From contig NZ_JAGZ01000003.1 of the NCBI RefSeq assembly GCF_000526915.1, forward strand, positions 372,001 to 436,000: 64,000 nucleotides of DNA, read 5' to 3'. Below are positions 1-10,383 of this stretch, piece after piece. A program made the translations under genes and the position numbers. This DNA comes from Mycobacterium genavense ATCC 51234. GTDB taxonomy: Bacteria; Actinomycetota; Actinomycetes; Mycobacteriales; Mycobacteriaceae. Every line of letters begins with the position of its first letter. Position 1 is the first letter of the stretch. Below the pieces are notes generated by a model, which searched no databases, had not been told where the DNA came from, and was given only the letters and a program-made list of their open reading frames with translations.

Positions 1-81
1 GCGATGGGTCAACGCCAACGAGAGCAAGTCGTCGGGCAGGTCGACACCGAGCGCGTCGAGCAGGGTTTGCCGGGAGGTCAC
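1..81 (-). CDS. rnc: Ribonuclease III, N-terminal fragment
   Basis: This is the first 27 codons of a minus-strand gene that continues out of the window. The GTG start at 81 is followed by TSRQTLLDALGVDLPDDLL and then SLALTHR, the typical beginning of mycobacterial RNase III (Rv2925c), which processes double-stranded RNA such as rRNA precursors. The catalytic signature lies outside the window. The start sits three bases after the stop of the DUF177 gene, so the two are probably co-transcribed. Identification rests on this short stretch and on the Rv2925c-Rv2927c gene order. Confidence 0.85.
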   Translation of the reverse strand, partial: MTSRQTLLDALGVDLPDDLLSLALTHR

Positions 82-84
82 CGC

Positions 85-675
85 TCAACCCCGGGCGGCA
101 TCCGCGTCGCCGGAATCGTCGGACAGCATGTCCACCAGCTTGGCCCATCGCGGATCGATGCTGTCATGGTGATGGCCGGGGTCGTCGGCCAGCAGCACGC
201 CGCATGCGGGGCACAGCCCCGGGCAATCGGGCTGACACACCGGCGCAAACGGCAGGTCGAGTCCGACGGCGTCGATGATCGACTGCTCGAGGTCGATGCG
301 GTCGTCGACGACCCGGCCGACCTCGTCTTCGTCGGTGGTGGCCTCGGTGGTGCTGTCCGGGTAGGCGAACAGTTCGGTCAACCCGACCTGCACATGCCCG
401 TGGACCTCGGTCAGGCAGCGCGAGCACTCGCCGACCGTGGGCCCCGACACCGTCCCGGTGACCAGCACGCCTTCCGACACCGACTCGACCCGCAGATCCA
501 GGTCCAGCGGGGCGCCCTGCGGGATCGCGATCATGTCCAGTCCGATGCGCAACGGGCTGGGCACGGTGTTGCGTAACGTCACCATCGATCCGGGTCGTCG
601 ACCGAGCCGGGTGACGTCGACCGTCATCGGCGAGGCCGGATGGTGCTGCGCTGTAGTGCTGTGTTCGCGCGCCAT
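85..675 (-). CDS. YceD/DUF177 family protein (Rv2926c-like)
   Basis: A 196-residue cytoplasmic protein of the DUF177 (YceD) family. Seen: a CSRC pair near residue 85 and a second cysteine cluster (CQPDCPGLCPACG) near residues 147-159, plus an acidic middle segment; together the cysteines look like a metal site. Family members in other bacteria and plants are linked to 23S rRNA accumulation and usually lie beside rpmF; in mycobacteria the gene precedes rnc, as here. It is 3 bases from rnc and about 80 bases after sepIVA, so it probably forms an operon with rnc. ATG start at 675. The biochemical role is not established. Confidence 0.85.
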   Translation of the reverse strand: MAREHSTTAQHHPASPMTVDVTRLGRRPGSMVTLRNTVPSPLRIGLDMIAIPQGAPLDLDLRVESVSEGVLVTGTVSGPTVGECSRCLTEVHGHVQVGLTELFAYPDSTTEATTDEDEVGRVVDDRIDLEQSIIDAVGLDLPFAPVCQPDCPGLCPACGVLLADDPGHHHDSIDPRWAKLVDMLSDDSGDADAARG

Positions 676-753
676 AGAAAAATCTTACGGCGCTTGCGAG
701 CCGCTCCGGGCGATACTTCGACCATTCGCCCAGGTGGCACCCCCGGGCCGACG

Positions 754-1491
754 CTAGCGCGTCGCGTAGTCGTGCGTGCCGGCCGCCGTGCGCAGTTGGT
801 GACGACCGCGGCCCACCGACCGAAGCGTGCCGTTGAGGAACTCCTCGAACTCGGCGAGCTTGTTGTCGACGTAGATGTCGCACTCGCCGCGCAGCCGGTC
901 GGCCTCGGCGTGGGCGGTGTCGATCAGCCGGGTGGACTCGGCGTTAGCGGCCTGCACGACCTCGTTCTGCGAGACCAGGCGCTGCTGCTCCTTGATGCCC
1001 TCTTGCACGGCCTTCTCGTAGGAGATGTTGCCGTTCTCGATCAGCCGGTCGGCTTCGGCCTGGGCCCGGCCGACGCTGGCCTCGTACTCGCGTTTGGCGG
1101 CCGTGGCGATGCGCATCGCCTCCTCGCGCGCGTCGGCGACCATCCGTTCGCTGTGCTGGCGCGCCTCGTTCACCATCCGGTCGGCCTGCGCCTTGGCGTC
1201 GGACAGCAGCCGGTCGGCCTCCGCGCGGGAGTGGTTCAGCATCGACTCCGACTCGGTGGTTGCCGAGGCGACCATGGATTCGGCGTGCGCCTTGGCGTCG
1301 GACAGCATCGAATCGCGGGCGTCGAGCACGTCCTGGGCGTCGTCCAGCTCGCCCGGGATCGCGTCTTTGATGTCGTCGATCAGCTCCAGCACATCACCGC
1401 GAGGCACCACGCAGCCAGCTGTCATCGGCACGCCGCGGGCTTCTTCGACAATGGCGCCCAATTCATCCAGCGCTTCAAAGACTCGGTACAC
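754..1491 (-). CDS. sepIVA: Septal DivIVA-like protein SepIVA (Rv2927c-like)
   Basis: A 245-residue DivIVA-domain protein. After a short N-terminal segment (VFEALDELGAIVEEARGVPM) almost everything from about residue 50 to 215 is heptad-rich Ala/Glu/Arg coiled coil with repeated AEADRL and DAKAHA-type blocks. Length and sequence match M. tuberculosis Rv2927c, named SepIVA, a cytoplasmic cell-division factor that marks the septum and connects division with peptidoglycan precursor enzymes. Start is GTG at 1491 with GGAAGGG about 8 bases upstream on the minus strand. It is intact, and divergent from the tesA remnant. Confidence 0.9.
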   Translation of the reverse strand: MYRVFEALDELGAIVEEARGVPMTAGCVVPRGDVLELIDDIKDAIPGELDDAQDVLDARDSMLSDAKAHAESMVASATTESESMLNHSRAEADRLLSDAKAQADRMVNEARQHSERMVADAREEAMRIATAAKREYEASVGRAQAEADRLIENGNISYEKAVQEGIKEQQRLVSQNEVVQAANAESTRLIDTAHAEADRLRGECDIYVDNKLAEFEEFLNGTLRSVGRGRHQLRTAAGTHDYATR

Positions 1492-1806
1492 GGCATACCC
1501 TTCCTGGCGTCCTGCAAAGATCCGGTTGTTACCAGTGTGCCTGGTGTTACCTCTGTGACGGCGGTGGCGACACCGGTGTGTCGGGCATTGGCCTGCCGGC
1601 TTGCCGCGGGCGGGTGCTGCACCGCCGCGCGACGGCCGTCGTACCGGTCGCCGGAATTGTGACGCGGCGTGGCAATCGCCCCACGAAAACGGATTCTTCC
1701 AGGAACTGGCCGGCCCCGCCCGTGCAGGTCGGGATGCTGTCGTGGCCCGACGAGTAGATGTCGCGGTCGCGGCCGGCCGCCGAACGCCTCGCGATACGCT
1801 GGCCCG
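1492..1806. other. Divergent intergenic region sepIVA/tesA
   Basis: A 315-base gap between two divergent starts. It holds the sepIVA ribosome-binding site next to 1491 and presumably both promoters. I see no convincing -10/-35 pair, no RNA gene and no conserved reading frame here. Confidence 0.5.
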
Positions 1807-2543
<737 letters not shown>

Positions 2544-3045
2544 CTGAGCGAACCGAACGGCGATCGAGGGTCGTCCCGGGCGCCTTGAATCTTTCCTGGC
2601 GAAATGGTGCGCAGGTGCCAGAACACGGCGAACCGCGGAGCCCGTCGGCGGGTGAGATTCTTCTCACTCCGCTTACCAAACGCCACCTCTGCCCCACTAG
2701 TCACACCCGCTGGATACTGCGGGTGAGCTGCAGTAACGTCGACGGCTGGCACTATAGTAGACGCACGCAAAATAGGGCGAGACCGGCGCTGCCCAAAATC
2801 TGTGGATTTCGCCATTCCCCTCACTTCCCCGTGAACGATTGCTTACCTTGCTTCAAGAGACGGATGGTCGGGGTGGACGATCGTCGTGCCGTGGCCGTCC
2901 AGCTCCTACGCGCCGACGTTTCCGCCAGCAGCTGCCGTGTCACCGCGGGCGCCCCGAGAGGGGGCCGCGAGCGCTGCTGAACGGAGCGGCATGCAGGGTG
3001 CGTGTAGATAGCGCCCACAGGGACATGTAGGGTGAAGCGACTCCG
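2544..3045. other. Intergenic region upstream of the fadD26 remnant
   Basis: About 500 bases without a supported gene. In M. tuberculosis this interval (tesA to fadD26) carries the PDIM promoter region and the small ORF Rv2929, which I cannot recognise here. Two small signals are visible. A perfect 7-base inverted repeat CACCCGC/GCGGGTG lies at 2704-2710 and 2719-2725. A -10-like TATAGT lies at 2753-2758 on the plus strand without a clear -35. Both could be chance. Confidence 0.35.
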
Positions 3046-3168
3046 GTGACCGACTCGTCCATCGCTGCTTTGCTGCACGGGCGGGCCGAGCGACGGCTCG
3101 ATGCGGCGGCAGTCACGTTCATCTCGCTTGCGCGACGCGGCTCGCCCGGCGGGCGTGTGCCGGCATGA
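3046..3168 (+). pseudogene. fadD26: Remnant of fatty-acyl-AMP ligase FadD26 (40 codons)
   Basis: A 40-codon open frame starts at GTG 3046 and ends at TGA 3166-3168, overlapping the ppsA ATG as ATGA. Its first 26 residues (VTDSSIAALLHGRAERRLDA then AAVTFI) resemble the FadD26 N-terminus, which as I recall begins VTDRSVPSLLQERAD. The last 14 residues occupy the place of the FadD26 C-terminus, directly before ppsA. FadD26 is normally about 580 residues and activates the fatty acid starter loaded onto PpsA. An in-frame internal deletion of roughly 540 codons fits what is seen. The N-terminal match and the position are good evidence; the C-terminal match is weak. Confidence 0.7.
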
Positions 3169-4640
3169 CGTCCAGCATCCGGCACGAAGCCGACCTTCGT
3201 CACTGGGTGGTCGACTATTTGGTGACGAATATCGGCCGCACACCGGACGGGGTCGACCCCGAACTGTCGCTTGCCGACCACGGCGTCAGCTCTCGCGAGG
3301 TAGTAGTGCTCTCCAGTGAACTCTCGGAGTTGCTGGGCCGGAAGGTGTCCCCTATCGACTTCTGCGAGCATCCGACGATCAATGAGCTGGCCGCGCACCT
3401 GACCGCACCCGTGTCCGACGCCGACGCGGACGCCGCGCTCAAGCGCCCGGCGCCCAATTCGCTCGACGAACCGATCGGCCGTGATCGGGATGGGATGCCG
3501 CTTCCCGGGTGACATCCGGGACCCGAAGCCCTGTGGCAGTTCCTCTGCGATCGCGGTTGCACGATCTCCGAGGTGCCGCCCGAACGCTGGCAGCCGTTCG
3601 ACAACGGCTCACCCGAGGTGGCGGCGGCGCTGGCCCGCACCACCCGGTGGGGATCGTTCCTGCCCGACATCGACGCTTTCGACGCCGACTTCTTCGAGAT
3701 CCCCCCGCACGAGGCGAACAAGATGGACCCACAGCAGCGGCTGCTGCTGGAGGTCGCCTGGGAAGCCCTCGAGCATGCCGGCATCTCCCCGAGTTCGCTG
3801 AGCCGCACCCAGACCGGAGTGTTCGCGGGGGCGTACTCGAGCGAATACGGTGCGATCACGCTGGGCGATCTGCCCCGGGTCGACGCGTGGAACAACACCG
3901 GCGGCGCGATGAGCATCATCGCCAACCGGCTCTCCTACTTCCTCGACCTGCGCGGCCCGTCGGTGTCCGTCGACACCGCATGCTCGTCGTCGCTGGTGGC
4001 CATCCACCTGGCCTGCCAAAGCCTGCGCACCCAGGATTCCCACCTGGCGATCGCGGCCGGCGTCAACGTGTTGTTGTCCCCCACCGTGTTTCGAGGTTTC
4101 GATCAGGCCGGCGCGCTGTCGCCGACCGGCAAGTGCCGAGCGTTCGACGCCGCGGCCGACGGGTTCGTGCGCGGCGAAGGCGCCGGGGTGGTCGTGCTCA
4201 AGCGGCTGACGGACGCGCAACGCGACGGCGACCGGGTGCTCACGGTGATCTGCTGCTCGGCGGTCAACCAGGACGGGCGCTCCAACGGTCTGATGGCCCC
4301 CAACCCCGCGGCCCAGATGGCGGTGTTGCGCGCCGCCTACGCCAACGCCGGGATGCAGCCGAACGAGGTCGACTATGTCGAAACTCACGGCACCGGAACA
4401 CTATTGGGCGATCCGATCGAGGCGCGCGCACTGGGCACGATGCTGGGTCGCGGACGTTCGGAAGACTCCCCCCTGCTGATCGGCGCGGTGAAGACGAACA
4501 TCGGCCACACCGAGGCGGCGGCCGGGATCGCCGGCTTCATTAAGACCGTCATGGCGCTGCAGCACGGCCAGATTCCGCCGAACCAGCGTTTCGAGAGCCC
4601 AACCCGCACATCCCGTTCACCGATCTGCGCATGAAAGTCC
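3165..4640 (+). pseudogene. ppsA: 5' fragment of phthiocerol synthase PpsA
   Basis: The ATG at 3165 opens an N-terminal acyl-carrier domain (DLRHWVVDYLVTNIG, with GVSSRE carrying the phosphopantetheine Ser) followed by a ketosynthase. DTACSSSLVA holds the catalytic Cys, ETHGTGT and KTNIGHTEAAAG the two His residues. Carrier plus ketosynthase at the very N-terminus, and close sequence agreement with M. tuberculosis PpsA (Rv2931), identify it. Frame changes occur near 3477 and 3525 with a TGA at 3510-3512 between them, and again near 4598. Homology (TDLRMKV) stops at about 4640, where an opposite-strand polyketide synthase begins. The acyltransferase, ketoreductase and C-terminal carrier are gone. 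It is not functional as read. Confidence 0.93.
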
Positions 4641-7600
4641 CATCCCCCAGAGCGGCTGCTCGGTAGCGCACAATTTCGCCCACCCGCAGCGGCAGCACCA
4701 TGGCCCCCAGTTGCTCGAAGCTCCATACCAGCGCCGTTTGCAGGCAACCGTCGAGCGCGGCCGGATCGGTCACCCACCCTTCGCCCGACCAGCCCGCCAT
4801 TGTCAGCCCGTACAACACAGCGGTGGCGGCCGACGCCTGGCAGTCGACGCTCTCGAGGACCTGGAATGCGGGGCCGTGGAAGAGCGCGCCGTTGGTGTAG
4901 CAGGTGTCGCGGTTCAGCCGCCGGTCGCCGACTGGCACGGCCTCGGGTGTCGCCGTTGCCGCTGAACCCGAGCCCATGTCGACGGTCGCGGAATAGTAGG
5001 CGGTCGATCCGGAGGCGTCGGATAGCGTGCACGCCAACCGATGTGGGTGGTCTTCCACCGTCGCGCAACCCACCAGCAAGGCGTCACCGCGTTGGTCGAA
5101 GTCGGACAGTGTGACGCCGCGCAGCACTCGAATGTCGGAAATGCGATGCACGCATTGGCCGGGCCGGCAGGCTTCGGCCATCTGCACGAACCATTCCAGT
5201 GCCTGCACGATGGGCAGGACGACGTTGCCCTGAATGCGGTGGTCGATCAGGTACCGCTGACGGGCGGTATGGGCCAGCACCCGCGCGACCCGCGCCTTCG
5301 GCCGGCACCGGATGGGTTGGCACACCGGCCAATACGCCGTCTCCGAGAATCACCTCGGGACTGACGGTTTGCGCGTCGAGTACGTCGGAGACGAATGCCC
5401 GTGCGCCATCGGCGAGCGGGATCAGGGAGATTCCCCGGGATTCGAACATCGTTTTGAGTCCGGGTGTCACCATGCCGGAATCCCAAGGGCCCCAACCCAA
5501 TGCCCGGACCAAGCAGCCGGGACCGCGGCGGGCCTGTTCGGCCAGGGCTACCTTGTTGAGAATTTCATTGGCCATGGCGTAGTCACTTTGGCCGATGTTG
5601 CCGCTGCGCGCGGCCACCGACGAGAACAGGCAGACCAGCTTCAGCTCTTCGGTGGCCGTCGCATCGAGGAGTGCAGCCAGACCCCCGACTTCTGTCTCGA
5701 AGACGCGGTCGTATCCCTCCAGGGTCTTCTTGTGCAAGGGCGCATCGGCCAAGACACCGGCTCCGTGGACCAGCCCGGTGATGGGCCCGAAGTCGGCACG
5801 CACGCTATCGAGCAACGCGCGCAGTTCGACGGCATCCCGAACGTCGGCCGTGGCGTAGCGGACCCGGGATCCGGCCGCGGCCAGTGCCGTGAGGGTGGCG
5901 CGCACTTCGCGGTCGGCCAGATGCCCCGTACCTGTTGTTCCAGCTGTTTGGGTGTGAGCTTGAGTCCTTGCGCGGCAGCACTTGTCAGCAAGGCCCGCTT
6001 GAGTTCGGCGTCGGTGGTCAGTCCCCGCACGGCGGGCGGCTCGTCGCCGAGTGCCGTGCGGCCGATCAGCACGAAGCTGGCCTGAGTCTGTTCCGCCAGA
6101 GCGATCACCGATGCAGCCGTCACCCCGCGGGCGCCGCCCGACACGACGATGACGTCACGCTGGTCGATGCGGCGGGTGTGCGCGGCGACCGGCGTCGCGT
6201 CCGCGACGACTGTGACTCGTCCGTGCGTGCTGCCCAGACCGACTTCCAATTCGGCTCCGCCGGCCAATATCTCGTGAGCGATGTGCTCGGCGACGGCCGT
6301 CGGGGCCAGCCGTTGCGCCGCAATATCGATGGCCTTGACTTGCGCCTTCGGCCATTCTTGCGCGGCGGTCTTGGCCAGGGCACCGATGCCGGCGGCCCAG
6401 GCGCGTGAGCCGGGCTCGGTGAGCAGACCGAAGGTGCCGCCGGTGTCCTGAACGGTGACAAAGACGCCGCCGCGCTCCTCGAATCGGGCGGCGGCGCTGT
6501 GCGCATGGGCGAAGACCGTCCGGTTGAGGGCCAGGGTGTCCGCACGAGTGGTCGTTTGCTGCAGGCCACCGAGGTGAATCACGGCCTCGGCACCGGCGCT
6601 GGGCTCGGCCACCGTGGTGGCGCCGATACCGTGGGTGCGCAGGTTGGCGGCCAGGGCCTCGCCGACGCCGGGAGAAGTCGTGACGATCTCCACGTTGGCG
6701 GCGCTGTAGAGGCCTGGCATCGCCATTCCGCTTGCCGGAGCAGCGATTGCGCGCACCGCGTGGCGGGCGATCGCTGCTCCGGCTAACTCAAAAGGGAGGC
6801 GGTCACCCGCCACGGCGCCGTTGGAGATGGCTGGGACCGGCGGTGGCGCATGCATCGGTGGGGCCCCGTTGTGCGCGGCCGGGGCCATCAGGGACTGCAG
6901 ATAATCAACGATCTCCTGCAGCGTCCCCAACGCCGCCATCGCCGCGGTCTCCACCTCAGGCAACGACGGCACCCGCTCCTGCACCGCCGACAAAATCTCC
7001 ACCCGCTTAATCGAATCGATGCCCAGATCCGCCTCCAACGCCATCGACAAATCAAGCATCTCCACCGGATAACCCGTCTTATCCGCCACCACACCCAACA
7101 CCTGAGAAACCAAATCCGCACTCACCGACGAAACAGACGCAATCCCATTGGACGCCAACGCAACCGGAGCAGCCAACGCAGTAGCCGCCGGGGCAGACGC
7201 GGCAGCCACCGAGGCAGGCGCAGTCCCATTGGGGGCCACCGCAACCGACGCGGCCACCGCGACAGGAGCAGGCGCAGCTGCCGCTGTCCCGTTGAGCGCC
7301 GCTGGAGCCGGGGCAGGTGATGCGGTCGCCGGCGGAACCACGAGAGCTTGCAACACCCACTGTAGACGATCGAAGCCGTCCCGCAGCGTCCCTACCGCCG
7401 AGATCATCTCCGTCACCGCTTCAGCACTCAGCACCGGCGCGACCCCAGGCGCTGCGACGGGTGGAGGAGCCGCCAAAGTCACCGCCGCCGGCGCAGCAAG
7501 CACGGCAGTGGCGGACGGGTGCGCGCCATGCCCGTTGCCATTGCTCGCGGCATGCCCATTGAGGACGGCCGCGGCGGGCGGCGGCAGGATCGTCGGGACA

Positions 7601-10383
7601 ACCGGAAGCGACGCCGGGGGGTCGACGGGAGCTGCCGTGCCGTTGACGTGAATCACGGGGGTAATTGGTTCAGATGGCATGAAATTGGACTCCGATTCGG
7701 TCCTGTGCCCGTTACTGCGGCCACGGTGGTCAAGAGTTGTTTCGATGTCGGATGGCCGTCGCACCGGCTCGTCGCTTATCGGCGGCCTTCCATAGTTGGA
7801 TCCGTTGATCTTCAAAGTCAGCTTGGGCTGTTGGCGATTACGCGGATCGTCACCCACGCGATAGTCAGCCCACAGGCCCTCGAAATTCATCGGTACGCCT
7901 GCCGCCACGAGTTGAGCCAATCCTATCCACAGCGATCGAATGCCGTTCTTGCCCTTGGCATCCAACGACACTGCGGTGTGCTCCTCGCCGGCCAGACACT
8001 TGCCGACGAGATTCGTCAGCACACCGCCGGGGCCAACCTCGATGAATGTCCGGGCGCCGGCTCGCCACATCGCCTGGATCTGTTCGACGAACCGGACCGG
8101 CTGAGCGATCTGGTTGGCGAGCGTGGTCCGCATTTGTTGCGCGTCACCGGCATACGGCTGCGCTGTCGCGTTGGCATAGACGGGTACCTCTGGCATGCCG
8201 AACGCGACCCCGGCGAGGAAGAAACCGAACGGAACGGCTGCCGGGCTGACGATGTCGGAATGGAAGGCGGTAGCAACATCCAGCCGGCGCGCGTTGATGC
8301 CGGCCGCCGCGAATCGCTGTGCCGCGTGATCGATGGCGGTGCTATTGCCCGACAGCACAGCCTGATTGGGAGCGTTGTGGTTGGCGATGACGACAGGCAG
8401 GCCCCACTCCCCGATCAGCTGACGAACCTGCTCGACAGGCGCGGTCACCGGGCACATCGCTCCGTCGCTGTTGGTGGCGGCTTCGGCCATCAGCTCACCG
8501 CGCTTGCGCGCGATTTGCAGGGCCACATCGCCGCTTAAAACACCGGCGGCACATAAAGCAGTGACTTCACCGAAGCTGTGTCCACCGACGGCAACGGGCG
8601 CGATGCCAAGAGCACGGATCACCGTGAGCAGGCTCAAGCTGTGCGCGCCAATGCCGGGTTGCGCCCACTCCGTTTTCGTCAGCTCGGCCGACTGCAGGGC
8701 GCGCTCGTCGTCGGTGAACGCCGTCTTCGGCCAGACAACATCGTGCAGATCGCGATCGGCGTGCAGGCGCTCCGCGCGGGCACCCTCCCATGGCGCCAAC
8801 GCCGGCTCATGCAGCTGCGGCAGGTCGGCGCCCATGCCGACGTACTGGCTGCCCTGGCCCGGAAACAACAACGCGATCGGACCGGGCCGCTGCGCCGAAT
8901 AGAAGTAGCCCCGCGGCGAGGCGAACGATACCGGCACATCCGCTGCGCTGAACTTGGCGGCGAGTTCGTTCAGCATCGCCTGCAGGCTCACAACACTGTC
9001 GGCGACGACGGCCGGTCGGTGCGGCTGCGCAGCGTTGTACGCGGCTTGGGTGCTGCGCGCGATCCAGCCGAGCATGTTCGGGGTGTCGACCAGTGATGCG
9101 GCCAGCTGAGCGGCTTGTTCGGACAGCGCCGCCGCAGACGGCGCGCCCAGCACAACCAATTCGGAATCCCAGGACCGGAACCGGTATGCCCGCTTTCCGG
9201 TGCCCGTGTACTCCTCGACGGCAACGTGAAAGTTGGTGCCGTCGAAGCCAAATGAGCTGACGGAGGCTCGCCGCGGGACGCCGTTGTCGGCCATCCACGG
9301 TTTGGCCTGCGTGGACAGGTAGAAAGGTGACTGCTCGATCTCGAGGGCGGGATTCGGCCGGTCCACCTTGATGGTCGGCGGCAAGGCCTTGTGGTGAAGC
9401 GCCATCACCGCTTTGAACAGGCCGCACGCCCCTGCCGCACCTTTGGTGTGCCCGACTTGAGACTTGACCGAGCCGAGCGCGCACCACTGCCGATCCGTTC
9501 GTCCCGACTCGTCGAAGACCTCGCGCAACGCGGCGAACTCGGCGGCATCTCCGGCCCTGGTGCCGGTGCCGTGCGCTTCGACGAGCCCCACCGTTTCCGG
9601 GCCGTAGCCGGCAGCGGCGTAGGCGCGACGAAGGGCCTTCGCCTGACCCGCCGGGCTGGGCGCGTAGATGCTCTTGGCCCGGCCGTCCGACGACGTGCCG
9701 ATGCCGCGGATCACCGCGTAGATCCGGTCACCGTCGCGCTCGGCATCGTCGAGGCGCTTGAGCGCGAACATCGACAGCCCCTCGCCGAGCATCGTGCCGT
9801 CCGATTGGTCGGAAAAGGGTCGGCAGTCGCCACTGGTCGACAGCGCAGTGACCTTCGCGAAGCACATGTACATGAAGATGTCGTTGAAGGCGTCGACTCC
9901 ACCGGCGATGACCATGTCCGACTCACCGAGGTACAGCTCGTGCAGTCCCACCTCCAGCGCGGCCAGCGAGCTTGCGCACGCGGCGTCGATGACGCAGTTG
10001 ATCCCGCCGAGATCGAAGCGGTTGGCGATGCGCCCGGCGATGACGTTGCCGAGCAGTCCGGGGAAGGTATTCTCCTGTCAGGGCGCGTAGTTAGCCGTCA
10101 CGCGTTCGCTGAACGCGGCGAGCTCTTGCTCCGAGAGGCCGGCCGCCCGGAGTCCGCGCTCCCAGACGGGCCGGTGCAAACGACCACTGATGTAGGTGAT
10201 CAACTCGGTGCCGCCGGAGGCGCCGAGCAGGACGCTGATTCGCTCACGGTCGATGTGAGATAAATCACCACCGCCCGCGGCATCCTCTAATACTTGTTGC
10301 GCGGCCCACAATTCGGCATTGCCGGCGCCATTTGTCGAGCCAGGAAAGGCGTCTGACGCTTTATCCGCGGAGGTCGACGGCAC
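4641..10383 (-). pseudogene. PUFA-synthase-type polyketide synthase, decayed and truncated
   Basis: A minus-strand iterative type I synthase of the PfaA/HglE kind. In order: ketosynthase (DAACASS active Cys near 9995; EAHGTGT; GSVKSQVGHTKGA), acyltransferase (GQGSQYVGMG; GHSFGEV), an Ala/Pro linker, one carrier domain (LEADLGIDSIKR near 7000), a linker, ketoreductase (VSGGARGVTAA ... GDGVLAG) and a hotdog dehydratase (DHRIQGNVVLP with the His; DPAALDGCLQ with the Asp). GTG at 10383 follows the pfaD TAG directly, but about 100 ketosynthase residues appear deleted after AFPGSTNGAGNAELW. Damage: in-frame TGA at 10080-10078 where family members have Trp, frame changes near 5925 and 5320, and loss of everything after the dehydratase at the ppsA junction. 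Product unknown; non-functional as read. Confidence 0.9.

Noticed and set aside
2696..2760. PDIM promoter or operator at the CACCCGC inverted repeat and TATAGT
   Set aside because: Arms of seven bases and a lone -10-like hexamer are expected by chance in 500 bases. Kept only as a note in the intergenic entry.
10078..10080. Selenocysteine or stop readthrough at the ketosynthase TGA
   Set aside because: The expected residue is Trp, not Cys or Sec. No selenocysteine insertion structure is evident and the same gene has other lesions.
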